Assembly (NCBI RefSeq): GCF_008831285.2
Contig: NC_045139.1
Coordinates: 20,566,412-20,630,411, forward strand
Length of the DNA: 64,000 nucleotides
Source of the DNA: Nymphaea colorata
Lineage: Eukaryota > Streptophyta > Magnoliopsida > Nymphaeales > Nymphaeaceae
Direction: 5' to 3'
The stretch's first letter is position 1. Each line of letters starts with the position of its first letter. Shown here piece by piece: positions 46,627 to 58,190 of the stretch. The notes beneath the pieces were generated by a model. The model ran no database searches. It saw nothing but the letters and a program-made list of their open reading frames with translations, and was not told the DNA's origin. Position numbers and translations under genes: made by a program.

Positions 46627-46995
46627 TGTTAACAAAAATACCAAGAAGGCTCTCAAAGTGAATTACTTGAGAGATGAAAAGTCATATTTCTTGAGGGATG
46701 AAAAGTCATGTTTGTTGGGAGATAAAAAGTCATGTCTCTTGAGGGATGAAAAGTCATGTGTGTTAGGAGATGAAAAGTCATGTCTCTTGAGAGACGAAAA
46801 GTCATATATGTTGAAAGATGAAAAGTCATGTCTCTTGGAAATTAGAGACCCCTTATGTATCTTCTCTATATAAAGGAACGTCTATACCAAAGGCAAGCAA
46901 GCAAGAAATGATAGAGCAGCGGATGTAGGCTTATTGGCTGAACCACTTTAAAAATTCATGTCCCTTTAATTATTTCTTCATTTTGATTTTTAACA
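46627..46995 (+). repeat. 5' LTR of the complete Copia
   Basis: 369 bp. It contains seven tandem 24-bp units around GATGAAAAGTCATGT (about 46663-46840), a TATATAAA promoter box at 46867-46874, and the end TTTTTAACA. The unit length is a multiple of three, which gives the artefactual octapeptide-repeat ORF of RDEKSCLL type. Confidence 0.93.
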
Positions 46996-47007
46996 TAGTA
47001 TCAGAGA
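46996..47007 (+). other. Primer-binding site
   Basis: TAGTATCAGAGA follows the LTR directly. It matches the tRNA-Met-type TGGTATCAGAGC at 10 of 12 positions; one of the two mismatches is a G-to-A change. Confidence 0.75.
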
Positions 47008-47054
47008 CGCTGGTCCTTGTTAGTGCTGCTGCTAGATCCTAAGGATTACATCTT

Positions 47055-48023
47055 GTGTTGCGGTTTTTCATTCTTATGGCAAATCAAGAAGCATCATCAA
47101 ATATGGGAGTCAACTCTGATACATGTATTAATTTTCTTTCTTCTCCTCTTCAGCACACAAGCAATTTACAGCATTTCCTTACCATCAAGTTAAATGCTGA
47201 AAAGTATCTCATTTGGGAATCCCAATTCACCTCAATCTTGATCTCATTTGATCTTATGAGATATATTGATGGAAGCAAACCAGCTCCATCAATGTTTAGA
47301 TGTGGAACAACTGAAATTAGTCCAGAATATATTGAATGGCTGAAAAAGGATCAGTTACTTTTGGTTGGATTAAGTTCTCTCTATCTGAAGCAATACATAC
47401 CCAAATTATTGGTTTAAAAACCTCTCTAGAGGTTTGAAGTGCTTTTAAGCAGTCTTATGCTGCTCAATTCAGGGCTTGAATAATGCAATTAAAATCATAG
47501 TTTCAAGATTTGAAAAAGGAGTCTAGTTCTATGGATGTTTATATAAACAAAGCAAAAGCTATTGCTCATCAACTAGCCATTGGATCCAAACCTATTGATG
47601 AAGATGATCTTATTCTTCAAATTTTTAGAGGATTGCCAAGTGAATATCTTGCTTTTAAAGTGAGTATGGAAACTTGAAAGGACCATGTCTCTTTAAATGA
47701 ACTTCATGGGCTTCTTCTCATACAAGAAGCTAACTTAAAAGAAGATGATTATCAAACTTTTGAATATATTATGTCTGCTACAAATATTGTCTCAAAACAA
47801 GTTTATAATAAGCAAACCAACTATAGAGGTCATGGTAGAAACAACTACCAATCTAGAGGAGGAGTTTGAAAAAGTGAGCAATACAAAGGTGATCATCTTG
47901 TGTGCCAAATATGTGGAAAAGTTTGTCATATTGCAAAGTTTTGTTGGTCATATACTAACTTGCTTAAAGAAAAAAAGACAACATCTCCTCAAGCATATCA
48001 TGCAGTTTCTTCTAGCACTCTGA
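47055..48023 (+). pseudogene. Copia gag with CCHC knuckle, broken
   Basis: Gag begins MANQEASSNMGV or one Met upstream, with LTIKLNAEKYLIWESQFTSI matching the N-terminal gag of plant Copia proteins. It meets a stop after IPKLLV (47417). Sequence downstream continues the domain with frame changes (STMDVYINKAKAIAHQLA-like, then IDEDDLILQIFRGLPSEY). The nucleic-acid-binding knuckle CQICGKVCHIAKFC at about 47903-47945 is intact as CX2CX4HX4C but lies in a different frame from part of gag. Confidence 0.8.
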
Positions 48024-48029
48024 ATCAAG

Positions 48030-49143
48030 ACATTGGAGATGACAATTGGTATCTTGACTCTGGTGCGACTCATCACATCACCAATAATATCAACAGCTGG
48101 TCCATTCATGCCAAATACAAAGGTGGAGATGTAGTAAAAATAAAAGATAGATCAGGTTTGAGAATTTCTCATATTGGTTCTTCAAAGACATATCAAAATT
48201 TAGTTTTAAATGATCTCCATCATGTGCCAAAATAACAAGAAACATGTTATCCGTACAACGTTTTTCTAAAGATAATAGAGTTTATTTTGAGTTTCATCTT
48301 AATATATGCTATGTTAAGCAGCAGTGAGCAGAGAAAATTCCTCATCAAGGAACTAGCAGTGATGGTCTATATAAGATAGACCTTGGTAGAAGGAAAAAGG
48401 AAGCATAGCTTGGAAAAAGATAGACTACTGGGCAGTGACACAAAAGACTTGGTCACCCTTCATTTTTCATTGTCAAGAAGGTTTTGAACAAGTGTGATTT
48501 GTCTTATTATGATGATTGCTTGAATTATTTGTGTGAACTTTGTCAAAAAGCTAAGAGCCATAAACTTCTATTTAATGCTATTTCAAATAAGGTGAAACAC
48601 CCACTTGAACTCATTTATTATAATGTATGGGGTCCAACACCAGTGGAGAGTGCGAATGGTTTTAAATATTATGTGGTTTTTATGGATGCCTTTTCAAGGT
48701 ATACTTGGATTTATATGATGAAAAAAAAATCAGACGTTGTTCATATTGTTAAAGCTTTCAAGGTACTTTTTGAAAATCTCATTGGACACAAGATAAAGTA
48801 TATTCACTCAAATTGGAGAGGAGAATTTCAACGGCTTCAATCATATCTTGTCGATAATGGGATTGGACATAGAATATCATGTCCCCATACTCCTGAACAA
48901 AATGGAACAACTAAAAGGAGACACAAACATATTTTTGAAACGGTTTTATCTCTAATGGCAGAAGGTAATATTCCCAAGAACTTTTGGTCCTATGCTTTTT
49001 GTATTGTTGTTTATTTGATTAACCGAATGCCAACCAAAATTCTTGATTTTGCTTCTCCTTTGGAAAAATTATTCAAAGAGAAACCTGATTATGGCTTCCT
49101 CAAAATCTTTGGATGTGAATGTTTTCTTTGTTTAAGAGCTTAG
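48030..49143 (+). pseudogene. Copia protease and integrase, catalytic triad altered
   Basis: The protease active site is seen as WYLDSGATHHITNN (about 48046-48087). The open frame 48484-49143 carries the zinc-like CELCQKAK and the integrase core. The three acidic residues expected in H.DVWGP, SD.GGEF and PQQNG.AER appear here as YNVWGP, SNWRGEF and PEQNGTTKR, that is Asp to Asn, Asp to Asn and Glu to Lys. Each needs one G-to-A change. The frame then ends at a stop replacing a codon after CLRA (49143). The enzyme would be inactive. Confidence 0.8.
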
Positions 49144-49859
49144 TAGAAAAATAAATTAGATTATCGATCTGAAAGATGTGTTTTCTTAGGCTATGTTCCT
49201 CAACATAAAGGGTATTATTGTTTGGGCATACGTACCGGTAAAATCCATATTTTGAAACATGTCTAAGTAATGAGAGAAAATTTCTTTTTATTGATACTCA
49301 AGAAACCAAAACTCAATATCTAGAAAGTCAAAAACAAAAACAAGCTATAATTTTAACCTCCTCTCATAAATATCAGTTCTCAAACCCTACAATACCATCA
49401 TCTAGTACCTCCACAACATTAGGAAAACCCTTACTTCAGTCTAAAACAAATAGTGAATCTCAGCCTGAAACTCTTGGAAACGAGGAGCCAACCCAATCCA
49501 ATGAAAATGAATCAAATCAAGCACAAGTTCATCCTATGACTACTAGATCTCAAGTGGGAACCTTCAAACTTAATCCTAAATACAAAGAGTTTCATACCTA
49601 TTTTTCTAGCAAACACTCTATTCCAAGAGCTCTTGTCATCACTCCTATTGATGACAAAGAACCCTCAAATTTCAAGGAAGCATATGAAAATGAAAATTGA
49701 ATGAAGGCCATGCAAGAAAAATATGATGCTCTTATTCGAAACAATACTTAGAAACTTGTTCCAAAGAAAGAAACCAAACGCATTGTAGGATGTAAATGAG
49801 TGTTCAAATCAAGTGAAAAACAGATGGATCGTTGAAAAGATACAAAGCTAGAGTCGTCG

Positions 49860-51770
49860 CCAAGAGGTATAGTAAAAAAGAATGAACTGACTATACTAAA
49901 ACCTTCAGTCCTGTTGTAAAGTTTACTACAATTCGGACAGTATGGAATATTTCAATTAGTCACAAATGGAAAATACATAAGCTAGATATTCAAAATGCAT
50001 TTTTATATGGTTTTATTTCAGAAGAAGTTTATATGGTTCAACCACCCAGATTTCAAAATCATTCTTTCCCAAGTCATGTATGCAAGCTTGAATGTGCTTT
50101 ACATGGTTTAAAATAGGCTCCTATGACATGGTTTGCCTATCTTAGTCTATTCCTCCAAAATCTTGGTTTTAAAGGGGCTCAAACAGATTCATCCATTTTT
50201 ATTTTGAGAAAAAAAGAAATACTTGTATACGTGGATGACATGATCATAACAGGAAATTCACCAAAATATATTCATAAAATCATTTGTCAATTCAAAAGTG
50301 AGTCTGCTATTAAAGATCTGTGTGTACTTCATTTCTTTTTTGGCATAGAAGCAACAAGAATTGACAATAAGCTAATATTGTCTCAAAGGAAATATATATT
50401 TGAGCTTCTCAAAAGAACAAGTATGCTTGGAGCTAAGGGAGTTTCAACCCCATGACATGCTGCCCTGCTTTATCTGCTCAAACTAGATCAAATTTTTATG
50501 ATCCAACTCTTTATCATAGCATTGTTGGAGCTCGTCAATACTCTATTGTGACTCACCCAGACATCTCTTATGTTGTCAACAAAGTTTGTCAATAGATGCA
50601 TCATCCTACTGATGCCCATTGTCAGCTAGATATTCAAAATGCATTTTTATATGGTTTTATTTCAGAAGAAGTTTATATGGTTCAACCACCCAGATTTCAA
50701 AATCATTCTTTCCCAAATCATGTATGCAAGCTTGAATGTGCTTTACATGGTTTAAAATAGGCTCCTATGACATGGTTTGCCTATCTTAGTCTATTCCTCC
50801 AAAGTCTTGGTTTTAAAGGGGCTCAAACAGATTCATCCATTTTTATTTTGAGAAAAAAAGAAATACTTGTATACGTGGATGACATGATCATAACAGGAAA
50901 TTCACCAAAATATATTCATAAAATCATTTGTCAATTCAAAAGTGGGTCTGCTATTAAAGATCTGTGTGTACTTCATTTATTTTTTGGCATAGAAGCAACA
51001 AGAATTGACAATAAGCTAATATTGTCTCAAAGAAAATATATATTTGAGCTTCTCAAAAGAACAAGTATACTTGGAGCTAAGGGAGTTTCAACCCCATGAC
51101 ATGCTCCCCTGCTTTATCTGCTCAAACTAGATCAAATTTTTATGATCCAACTCTTTATCACAGCATTGTTGGAGCTCGTCAATACTCTATTGTGACTCAC
51201 CCAGACATCTCTTATGTTGTCAACAAAGTTTGTCAATAGATGCATCATCCTACTGATGCCCATTGGGATGCCATAAAGAGAATCCTCATATATTTGAACA
51301 CATGATTGATTATGGTCTTGTTATTAGACCTAGTTCAGTTCTTAATATAAATGCTTACAATGATGCAGATTGGGTAGGTTGTCTTGATGATAGACGGTCT
51401 ACAAGTGAATATGCAGTGTTTATTGGATCCAATCTAGTTTCATAGAGTGCTTAAAAGCAGCCAGTTGTCTCTCGTTCTGGCACTGAGGTTGAGTATCGAT
51501 CTATTGTCAATACTACTGCTGAAATCATGTGGTTACAATTTTTATTAAAAGAACTTTGTGTTGTTCAATCACAACCTCCCATATTATGGTGCGACAACAT
51601 CGACGCAGCCTATCTTACAGCTCATCCTGTGTATCATAGCCATAGCAAACACATAGAAATTGACCTTCATTTTGTTTGAGAAAAAGTGGCTAAAGGAGAT
51701 TTGAAAATTCAATACATCTCTTCCAAATTCCAAAGATCAGGTTGCTAATATTTTAACTAAGCCACTTAGT
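49860..51770 (+). pseudogene. Copia reverse transcriptase and RNase H, RT partly duplicated
   Basis: RT is recognisable from FSPVVKFTTIRT (about 49903) through LDIQNAFLYGFISEEVYMVQ and YVDDMIITG; the catalytic YVDD is intact. The segment 49980-50623 is repeated at 50624-51267. LKQAP is LK-stop-AP and VCQ.MHHP contains a stop in both copies. RNase H follows ([49 protein letters not shown]) with further stops. Confidence 0.85.
49980..51267 (+). repeat. 644-bp direct tandem duplication of the RT region
   Basis: Copy 1 is 49980-50623 and copy 2 is 50624-51267. Both begin AGCTAGATATTCAAAATGC and end in GATGCCCATTG. I counted around ten substitutions by eye, so identity is about 98%. Two in-frame stops are common to both. 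Confidence 0.95.
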
Positions 51771-51838
51771 AAGCAGTGTCATTATCAAATAATTAACAAA
51801 CTCAATCTCATTGCTAGTGCATTGAGCTTGCGGGGGGA

Positions 51839-52167
51839 TGTTAACAGAAATACCAAGAAGGCTCTCAAAGTAAATTACTTGGGAGATGAAAAGTCATGTC
51901 TCTTGAGGGATGAAAAGTCATATATGTTGGGAGATGAAAAGTTATATCTGTTTGTCTCTTGAGAGATGAAAAGTCATATTTGTTGAAAGATGAAAAGTCA
52001 TATCTCTTGGAAATTAGAGACCCCTTATGTATCTCCTCTATATAAAGAAATCTCTCTACCAAAGGCAAGCAAGCAAGAAATGATAGAACAGTTGATGTAG
52101 GCCTATTAGCTGAACCACTTTAAAAATTCATGTCCCTTTAATTATTTCTTCATTTTGATTTTTAACA
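51839..52167 (+). repeat. 3' LTR of the complete Copia
   Basis: 329 bp, preceded by the polypurine tract GCGGGGGGA (about 51830-51838). It has five 24-bp GATGAAAAGTCAT units (one extended by 8 bp) instead of seven, which fully accounts for the 40-bp length difference from the 5' LTR. Confidence 0.93.
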
Positions 52168-52172
52168 CTCAC

Positions 52173-53537
52173 TACTGCCATTGCAGGTCCTCTGGGCAAA
52201 ACATTCACCTATCTCCAATCCAGCATCACCCTTGTGGCCTTGGCTCTTGGCTCTGCCTCTTTAGAGATATGATTGTTCCATTCTTAGGAACCCCCTTCTC
52301 TACATGCTCGCTTGGTCCTACCTCCCACTTGCATGTGGTTTCCTTCTGGCTGCCTATTCTGCAACACCATCTTTCATGTCTTGCATTCTCCCTTTCTTTA
52401 CACTTCAACCTTGTGTGGTTCTTCATTTCTCAACGTTGTTGGTTATGTTGGGATTCTCTTCGGTTGGTTTCTCTATTGCTTGTGCCCTGGTCCCGTCTTA
52501 TCATTATGGTACGACTTCTATTCTTTCTTGTTCACATTACTTGTCTTAGACGTCGGCATCTCTTTTTTCCACGCCTTCCTGTTCACTCCTTAGGTTGCTT
52601 CTTTCATTATTGTTCCTCTCCATCATTCTTCTTTTATCTTCGTCTTTCGGTTGTTTTCTTTGCCTTAACTGAACCTCTTTTCTGGCTCTTTCATTGTGTT
52701 CTTTCTCATTTGTTCTTTGTTTGAATTTCTCATCCTCTCTGCAGGTGTGCGCATTTTCTAACTATGTTTATCTTGCTTGCTATCAATTCCTTGTTTCAAA
52801 ATGTTTTTATAACTGTTTTCAAACTATTTTGAACCATTATTCCAATGGTTATCAAAGCTTTTCAAAATGTGTTGTCCCGATTGCCTGAAAATGGCATGAC
52901 TTTTTTTAATCCAAACCTAAAAACACTTAGAGGTTGTTTGATTTGTGTCAATGGCAGTTGAATGGAATGCGCTTGTTCCATTTACCCAAATCTGACACAA
53001 ATGTTGGACATGGCACCATTGAAACATATAGGTCACTGGAACGGGGTACAAAAGAGTTGAGTGTTTGGTGCGGTTATGTGGTGTACCATGGAATTGGGCT
53101 TGCAGAACATGCTTCCACTGCAATTCTTTAGTATTTTTCTTCTCTCCCCTTCTCCTGCACTGGTGCCTCCTATATTGTGCATCACACTCCTAGCTCATGG
53201 TCCAGTGATGCATCCATTATGTGGCGTCTGCCTCTGATTCTCCAATATCGTCATGTTCTTAGATTGTTGCTACATCAATCCCAATCAGTGAGATTGCATA
53301 GGGAAGAAAACATGGGAGGTAGTATTCCTCATCTCATTCTTGTTTTTCAAGTTTTCCTGAAATGTTGTTGCATTCAGAAACTATCCTCCTCTCCTTTCTA
53401 CAATTCTATCTAGTTCTTCCTCTTTTAGGGATTCGTTTTTCTACCCTCTGTATATAACCATTAGTGGTTGAACATGACAATTTGGTGGTTCTCGAGTTTC
53501 TGATCATTCCAACACGTGTTTCTAGTGTTTCCTATTT
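52173..53537. other. No gene recognised; pyrimidine-rich
   Basis: C/T-rich sequence with open stretches in several frames (52155-52724 is the longest) that show no known domain and look compositional. The two sides of the Copia insertion (up to 46626 and from 52173) would have been contiguous before insertion, but I do not recognise the joined stretch. Around 52920-53115, GGTTGTTTGATTTGTGTCA and TGTTTGGTGCGG suggest an old MITE. Confidence 0.4.
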
Positions 53538-53545
53538 ATCTCAAC

Positions 53546-53915
53546 TAAGGTTGTACAATGAGTCGAACCAACTCAAGCTTGACTTGAAGTCACTTGGCTA
53601 AGCTCCACTCATTGTAAAGGAGTAGAGCTCGAGCCTATAAATGAGTAAAGTTCGAGTTACATGAACTCGACTCAATTAAGCTTGAGTAAGGTCGTTTAAT
53701 GTAGGTTATCTTTTTACTTTTATACTTTTGAAACTTAAAACTGAGAAAAGAAATCAAATCTAATCATAGTTGGTAAATGAATCGAGCTTGAGCCAAGACT
53801 CGGTCTATCGAGCTAAGCTGGAGCTGACCTTGTAGAGCTCGACTCAAGCTCAGACCAAGCAATACATGAGTTGAGTCGAGCGGACCCAGCACGACTAAAT
53901 TCGTGTACAACCGTA
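53546..53915. mobile_element. hAT-type CTCGA MITE with perfect 8-bp target duplication
   Basis: The element is 370 bp. Its ends are TAAGGTTGTACA and, reversed, TACGGTTGTACA (11 of 12). It is flanked by ATCTCAAC on both sides (53538-53545 and 53916-53923). The interior consists of GAGTCGAACC, CTCGAGCC and GAGCTCGACTCAAGC words with partial dyad symmetry. It is non-coding, so it would depend on a foreign hAT transposase. Confidence 0.9.
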
Positions 53916-54073
53916 ATCTCAACCAGACTTTACATTGTACGCTTGCAAAAAAGGATAAATATGTTTAGCATTTTCATTTCTTATTTGTTCAATCATCAGC
54001 TTATATTGCCTATTGGGAGAAATTGAGACAACACAACAACTATTCGATCAACGTACCGAAAGAGATGTTCTAT

Positions 54074-55100
54074 TGTTTACATGTAAATTTTTTCAATCCT
54101 AATAAATGAAACTTGTTACCAGTACTTGCTTTAATTTTTTGTGCAAAATTCAAAGAGACGGGACCCGACCTGTCAGTATAAGGTTTGGCCATTCATGGCA
54201 CCTTTACTGAAATAAAATGTTCTATTTCCTAAGTCTGAATATCTTTCAAAAACCTAAAAAAGCAAACATGCCCTAGTTTTGAAATCATGCAAATTTTTAA
54301 AATCTAAGTAGATTTGGGAAATAGTCTTGATAATCACATGAGAATCAATTTGACATTTTGTTCATGTTTGGATCATCATAGAACAATGCAAATCGAGATC
54401 CTAGAACTAAAATGATGCATGCAAAGCTAAGTCATGTAGACCTGGAGTCCATTTTGACTAGGACTAGAGTGTAGGACATGGACCTAGTAGGGAAATCTAG
54501 ATCTGAATGCACAAATTGAGATCACGATCTTAGGGATTCTTCTTCTAAATTAAAATAAGAGATGTCATAAAGACATACAATATCATATCATGTTAGGAAA
54601 ATTCACAATCCAAAATCCAAGATTTGAAACCGCGATTCAATATCCATGATATAAGATTTGAAATTCAAAATATGAGATGCAAAGTCCATAATCTAATGCT
54701 TGAGATCTAACATCTAATATCTAAAATCTAAAATCCAGAATCCAGGACCTAAGATCCAAGGTCCATAATCTAAGGTCTGAGGTCCAAAATCTGATGTCCA
54801 TGATCTAAAATCCATAATGTGAGATTTATGGTTCAGGACTCATTATGTGAAATTTGATCCAAAATTTGGAATATAAAGTCCAAGATCTGAAATTTAAAAT
54901 TTAAGATCCAAAATCCAAGATCTAGAATCTCAAATTGATAGTCTGATATTTATGACCCAAAATCCATGCTAACATACTTAAAGTCTAGGATATGAAATCC
55001 AATACTTGAGGTCCAAATTGCAAGTTCCATAATCAGAGATCCAAGATGTGCAATCCATAATCTGAAAATCATAACATACCATTGTGATTCTTGAGATCTT
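54074..55100 (+). repeat. Long degenerate direct repeat, copy 1
   Basis: Starts at TGTTTACATGTAAATTTTTT and shares with 63333-64000 a series of blocks in the same order: GACGGGACCC.ACCTG, TATTTCCTAAGTC, TTTTGAAATCATGCA, GTTTGGATCATCA, TGTAGGACATGGACCTAG, ATATCATATCATGTTAGGAA. It then passes into loosely repeated ATCCAAAATC/GATCTAA words. It may be an LTR of a large non-coding retroelement, or a dispersed repeat. Confidence 0.7.
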
Positions 55101-58100
55101 AATTTGAATTTGTGATTATATCATGTTTAAGATCAAATCTGATTGAAATCCAAGGTTTTGATTACTCAGGCTGGGTCATCAAAGAAATGGTTTTGGTCTT
55201 GCCTAAGCTGGGTTCGAACCTATCTAGGGACATGCTTGATTGGAGCATACGAGTTTGGTCTTGTCTAAATCACTTGATTCTTGACATGATCTTTATTAAT
55301 ATTATTTGGATGGATGTAAAGGATAGGTTAGGTCTAAGACTATGATGCTTATTTTATGAACAGTGGACTCTAATACCGGTATGAGCTAAAACTTAAAAAA
55401 CTGAAATAGGTTTGGATTCCATGCCTACATGGCTTAGGGTTTCTAAAATTATTTTAAAAAAATTGATTTCTAAAAGTATTTTGGAAAACTATGATTTTGA
55501 AATGGTTCTTGTATGAGGACCAAGCTAGTTTTCAGTTTTCACGTACTTGGTCTGATGCATATAGGGTATGCTACTAACCTAACACAGTCTAGTTTTAGAC
55601 AAGTGGTGTATGTGGGTGCAGGGTGGTTTAGTGTATATCAAAGCATAGGTGTAATGCATGATTAAAGAATGTCTGAAAGACAACTATATCCTACATTCAT
55701 GGTTTAAGTAAAACTACATAAGCGAAAACATAAAATTAAAAGAAAGAGGCAAGGAATAGAGGGACATGCATAACCTCTATGCCTACCCTAAATACATTTA
55801 AAATAAATCTAATCTAGAAAACAAACATGTTTAAGTACAACATTATAAAAAGCAGCTAAGAATACAAGATAAGCTAGACATGCTAAAAGCAAAAAGAATA
55901 CTAAACTAAACATGCTAAAAAAAAAAGAAAATTAAACTAAACATGCTAAAAAAAAAAGAAAATTAAACTAAACATGCATAAATAAAAAACCTAAATTGCA
56001 AATAAAAAGAAGAAAGAACAGTTAAAAAAGAGAATACTTGAAGTTGACTCCCTAGCTAAGCACGTTCTCACGACCACTACACTGAGTCTAGTTGAAACTA
56101 AATTGAGTGCTAATGCAGCCCAAACCAAGGCTTAGACCAAAACTCTAAAAAATTAACTTGTTTTGAGCTAAACCTTTTTTCGAATACCCAACTGAAATTC
56201 TAAAAGATGGATCCATATATGGTATTAAAATTTGGATTATGATTCAATGTCCAGGAACTGATATGAAAAAATAGATTTGGATCTATAAAGACAGAAAAGA
56301 TCTGAGACTTGGATGTGAGACCCAGATATAAAGATAACATTTGGATATATGATCTACATTAAAAATATGAAATGAAGATATGAAAATAGCATGGACCTAG
56401 TCCTGGATTGAGCTGGGTCCAAGCTGCATGACATGGACTAGACTAGAGTCAGATTCAATTTCTAAAACACTAGGTTCAGACCTCGGCTAGGTGCAGGCTT
56501 AACCTAGGTGCTGCCTTTGGAAACTTTAGTTTTAATGGGAAATCGGGGTAGGCTGAACCTCGGCTTGAGCCTACCAGATCCATGAGATCTATATGAAAAG
56601 CCAATCTTAGGTTCATGTGGCTCTTAAGTTAGGTTTTATGAAAAATACATACATGATGATAATGACTCAAATCCCCATGTGTGTGATTTTGAGCTGAAAT
56701 TGGTTCAAATAAAGAGATGAGTCTGAGCTAATGTTCTAGAATCAAAGAAAATTATAAACCAAAGTAGATGTGACCTATACCCTATGTTCACGCACAAGAA
56801 TATGGCTCAAAAAGAACATGACCATTTTGCCCCAGTGTGCATTTCAGAATTATAGATGAATTTTCTTAATCTGACTGAACTAGCTTGTGATCAGACTCCT
56901 AAATAGGCTCTACTTAAAATCTTGTTGAAAGATTCTTTCAACATTGCTCTAAAAATCAAAGACAAATTTTTGTCAAGAGGTATGCAACACATTTATAAAG
57001 GAAAATTATAGGAGGCCATAAAATTAGATTTTTATTGAAATTTTCATAGGTGAAGCTAAGATACTTAGGAAAGCTACTTACTTGTGAGGACCTTTTGAAA
57101 GATCAAAGAAATTTGCTTTAATTTTGTAAAATTGAGCTTGATTGTAGTTTATAGAGTGTAGTAAGTACTGGAAATGAGCTCCATGGCCTTCAAAACTAAA
57201 TTGAACTCAAGCCAGAAGGATAAACTCAAACTAAACTAAGGGACTACTGATTTGCTCATGATAAACATAATCTCAACTCGATTTCAGCTCATTTTATCAG
57301 GTTGAGTTCAAACTTAGTTCAAACGCCTTAAAACAAGAGAGAGAAAGCACTCAGAACTAAATTGAACTCGAACTGGAATGAATAAACTCAAACCAAACAA
57401 CAAGAATCTTGATTTACACATGATAAACTTGGTAATAGCTCAATTTTAGCTCATCTTTAGGGTTGAGCTCAAACCCCAACAAACTAGGAGAGAGAAAGAC
57501 CCAGTAGCAACCTCCAAGTTAGTATGTAACTACACTTGGGTTGGGTGACTCAAAATCAGAGAAATAAAACTTTCTCTCTTTAATATAAAGTGTTTTTGAC
57601 TTTGTTGAGCTAAAGATCACAATTTTAAGATTGAGGATCTGATTTGAGCCACAAAGGAGTTGACTTCGGACTATGATAACCCTGGGGAGCTGATTCTGAA
57701 GACTCCTAGGGTCATGCAAAATTGAAAAATGACCTAATTGCTCAAACATTAGGCAATTTTCAGAAAATTGATGAAAATTCTTGCTTTCCAAGTACAATGT
57801 CAGGATGCAAGAGTAAAATGGTAATTTTTAGCATGGACGACCTTGGTGATCTGCGTCTAGGTGCTCAATGTTGATGTGAAAAGTGTGCGTTTGACTTAGA
57901 AATGATCTTTTTATTCTTGAAACTTGGTCTTTCAAAATCAAATTGAAAATTTCATGTTCAAGGGTAAAATGGTCATTTGAACTTGTAAAAATTTTGCTGT
58001 TACAAATGCCCTCTTTGCTATTGAGCTAGAAACTGTACTTAGTGGAAAATACCAAACACTCATCCTGAAAATGACAATATTTTTGAAATCAAACTTTCAA

Positions 58101-58190
58101 AAAAAAAAAATCCATATATAAAAAAATGCCACAGTGTGAGTACTTGGTATGATGTTTGTGAAAATGCTAGAAAATTATACTAAAATATAT
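55100..58190. other. No gene; small tandem duplications
   Basis: No coding region is supported. A 31-bp unit (TAAACTAAACATGC plus an A-rich tail) is repeated about 2.5 times at 55902-55978. A diverged duplication of about 155 bp covers 57190-57345 and 57346-57500; the copies share ACTAAATTGAACTC, ATAAACTCAAAC and GAGAGAGAAAG. Confidence 0.55.

Larger units (their letters stand above)
46627..52167 (+). mobile_element. Complete but coding-dead Copia retrotransposon
   Basis: The element has two LTRs (46627-46995 and 51839-52167), both running from TGTTAACA to TTAACA. It is flanked by the exact 5-bp target duplication CTCAC (46622-46626 and 52168-52172). A tRNA-Met-type primer-binding site follows the 5' LTR, and the polypurine tract GCGGGGGGA precedes the 3' LTR. 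Gag, CCHC knuckle, protease, integrase, RT and RNase H appear in Copia order. Outside the minisatellite the LTRs agree at about 94% by eye, so insertion is not recent. Stops, frameshifts, altered integrase residues and an RT duplication make it inactive. Confidence 0.93.

Noticed and set aside
46535-46873. 112-residue ORF with RDEKSCLL octapeptide repeats
   Set aside because: It is the translation of the 24-bp LTR minisatellite and crosses the element border.
52155-52724. 189-residue ORF rich in Leu, Phe and Ser, looking like a membrane protein
   Set aside because: It starts in the 3' LTR, is driven by C/T-rich composition, and other frames are equally open.
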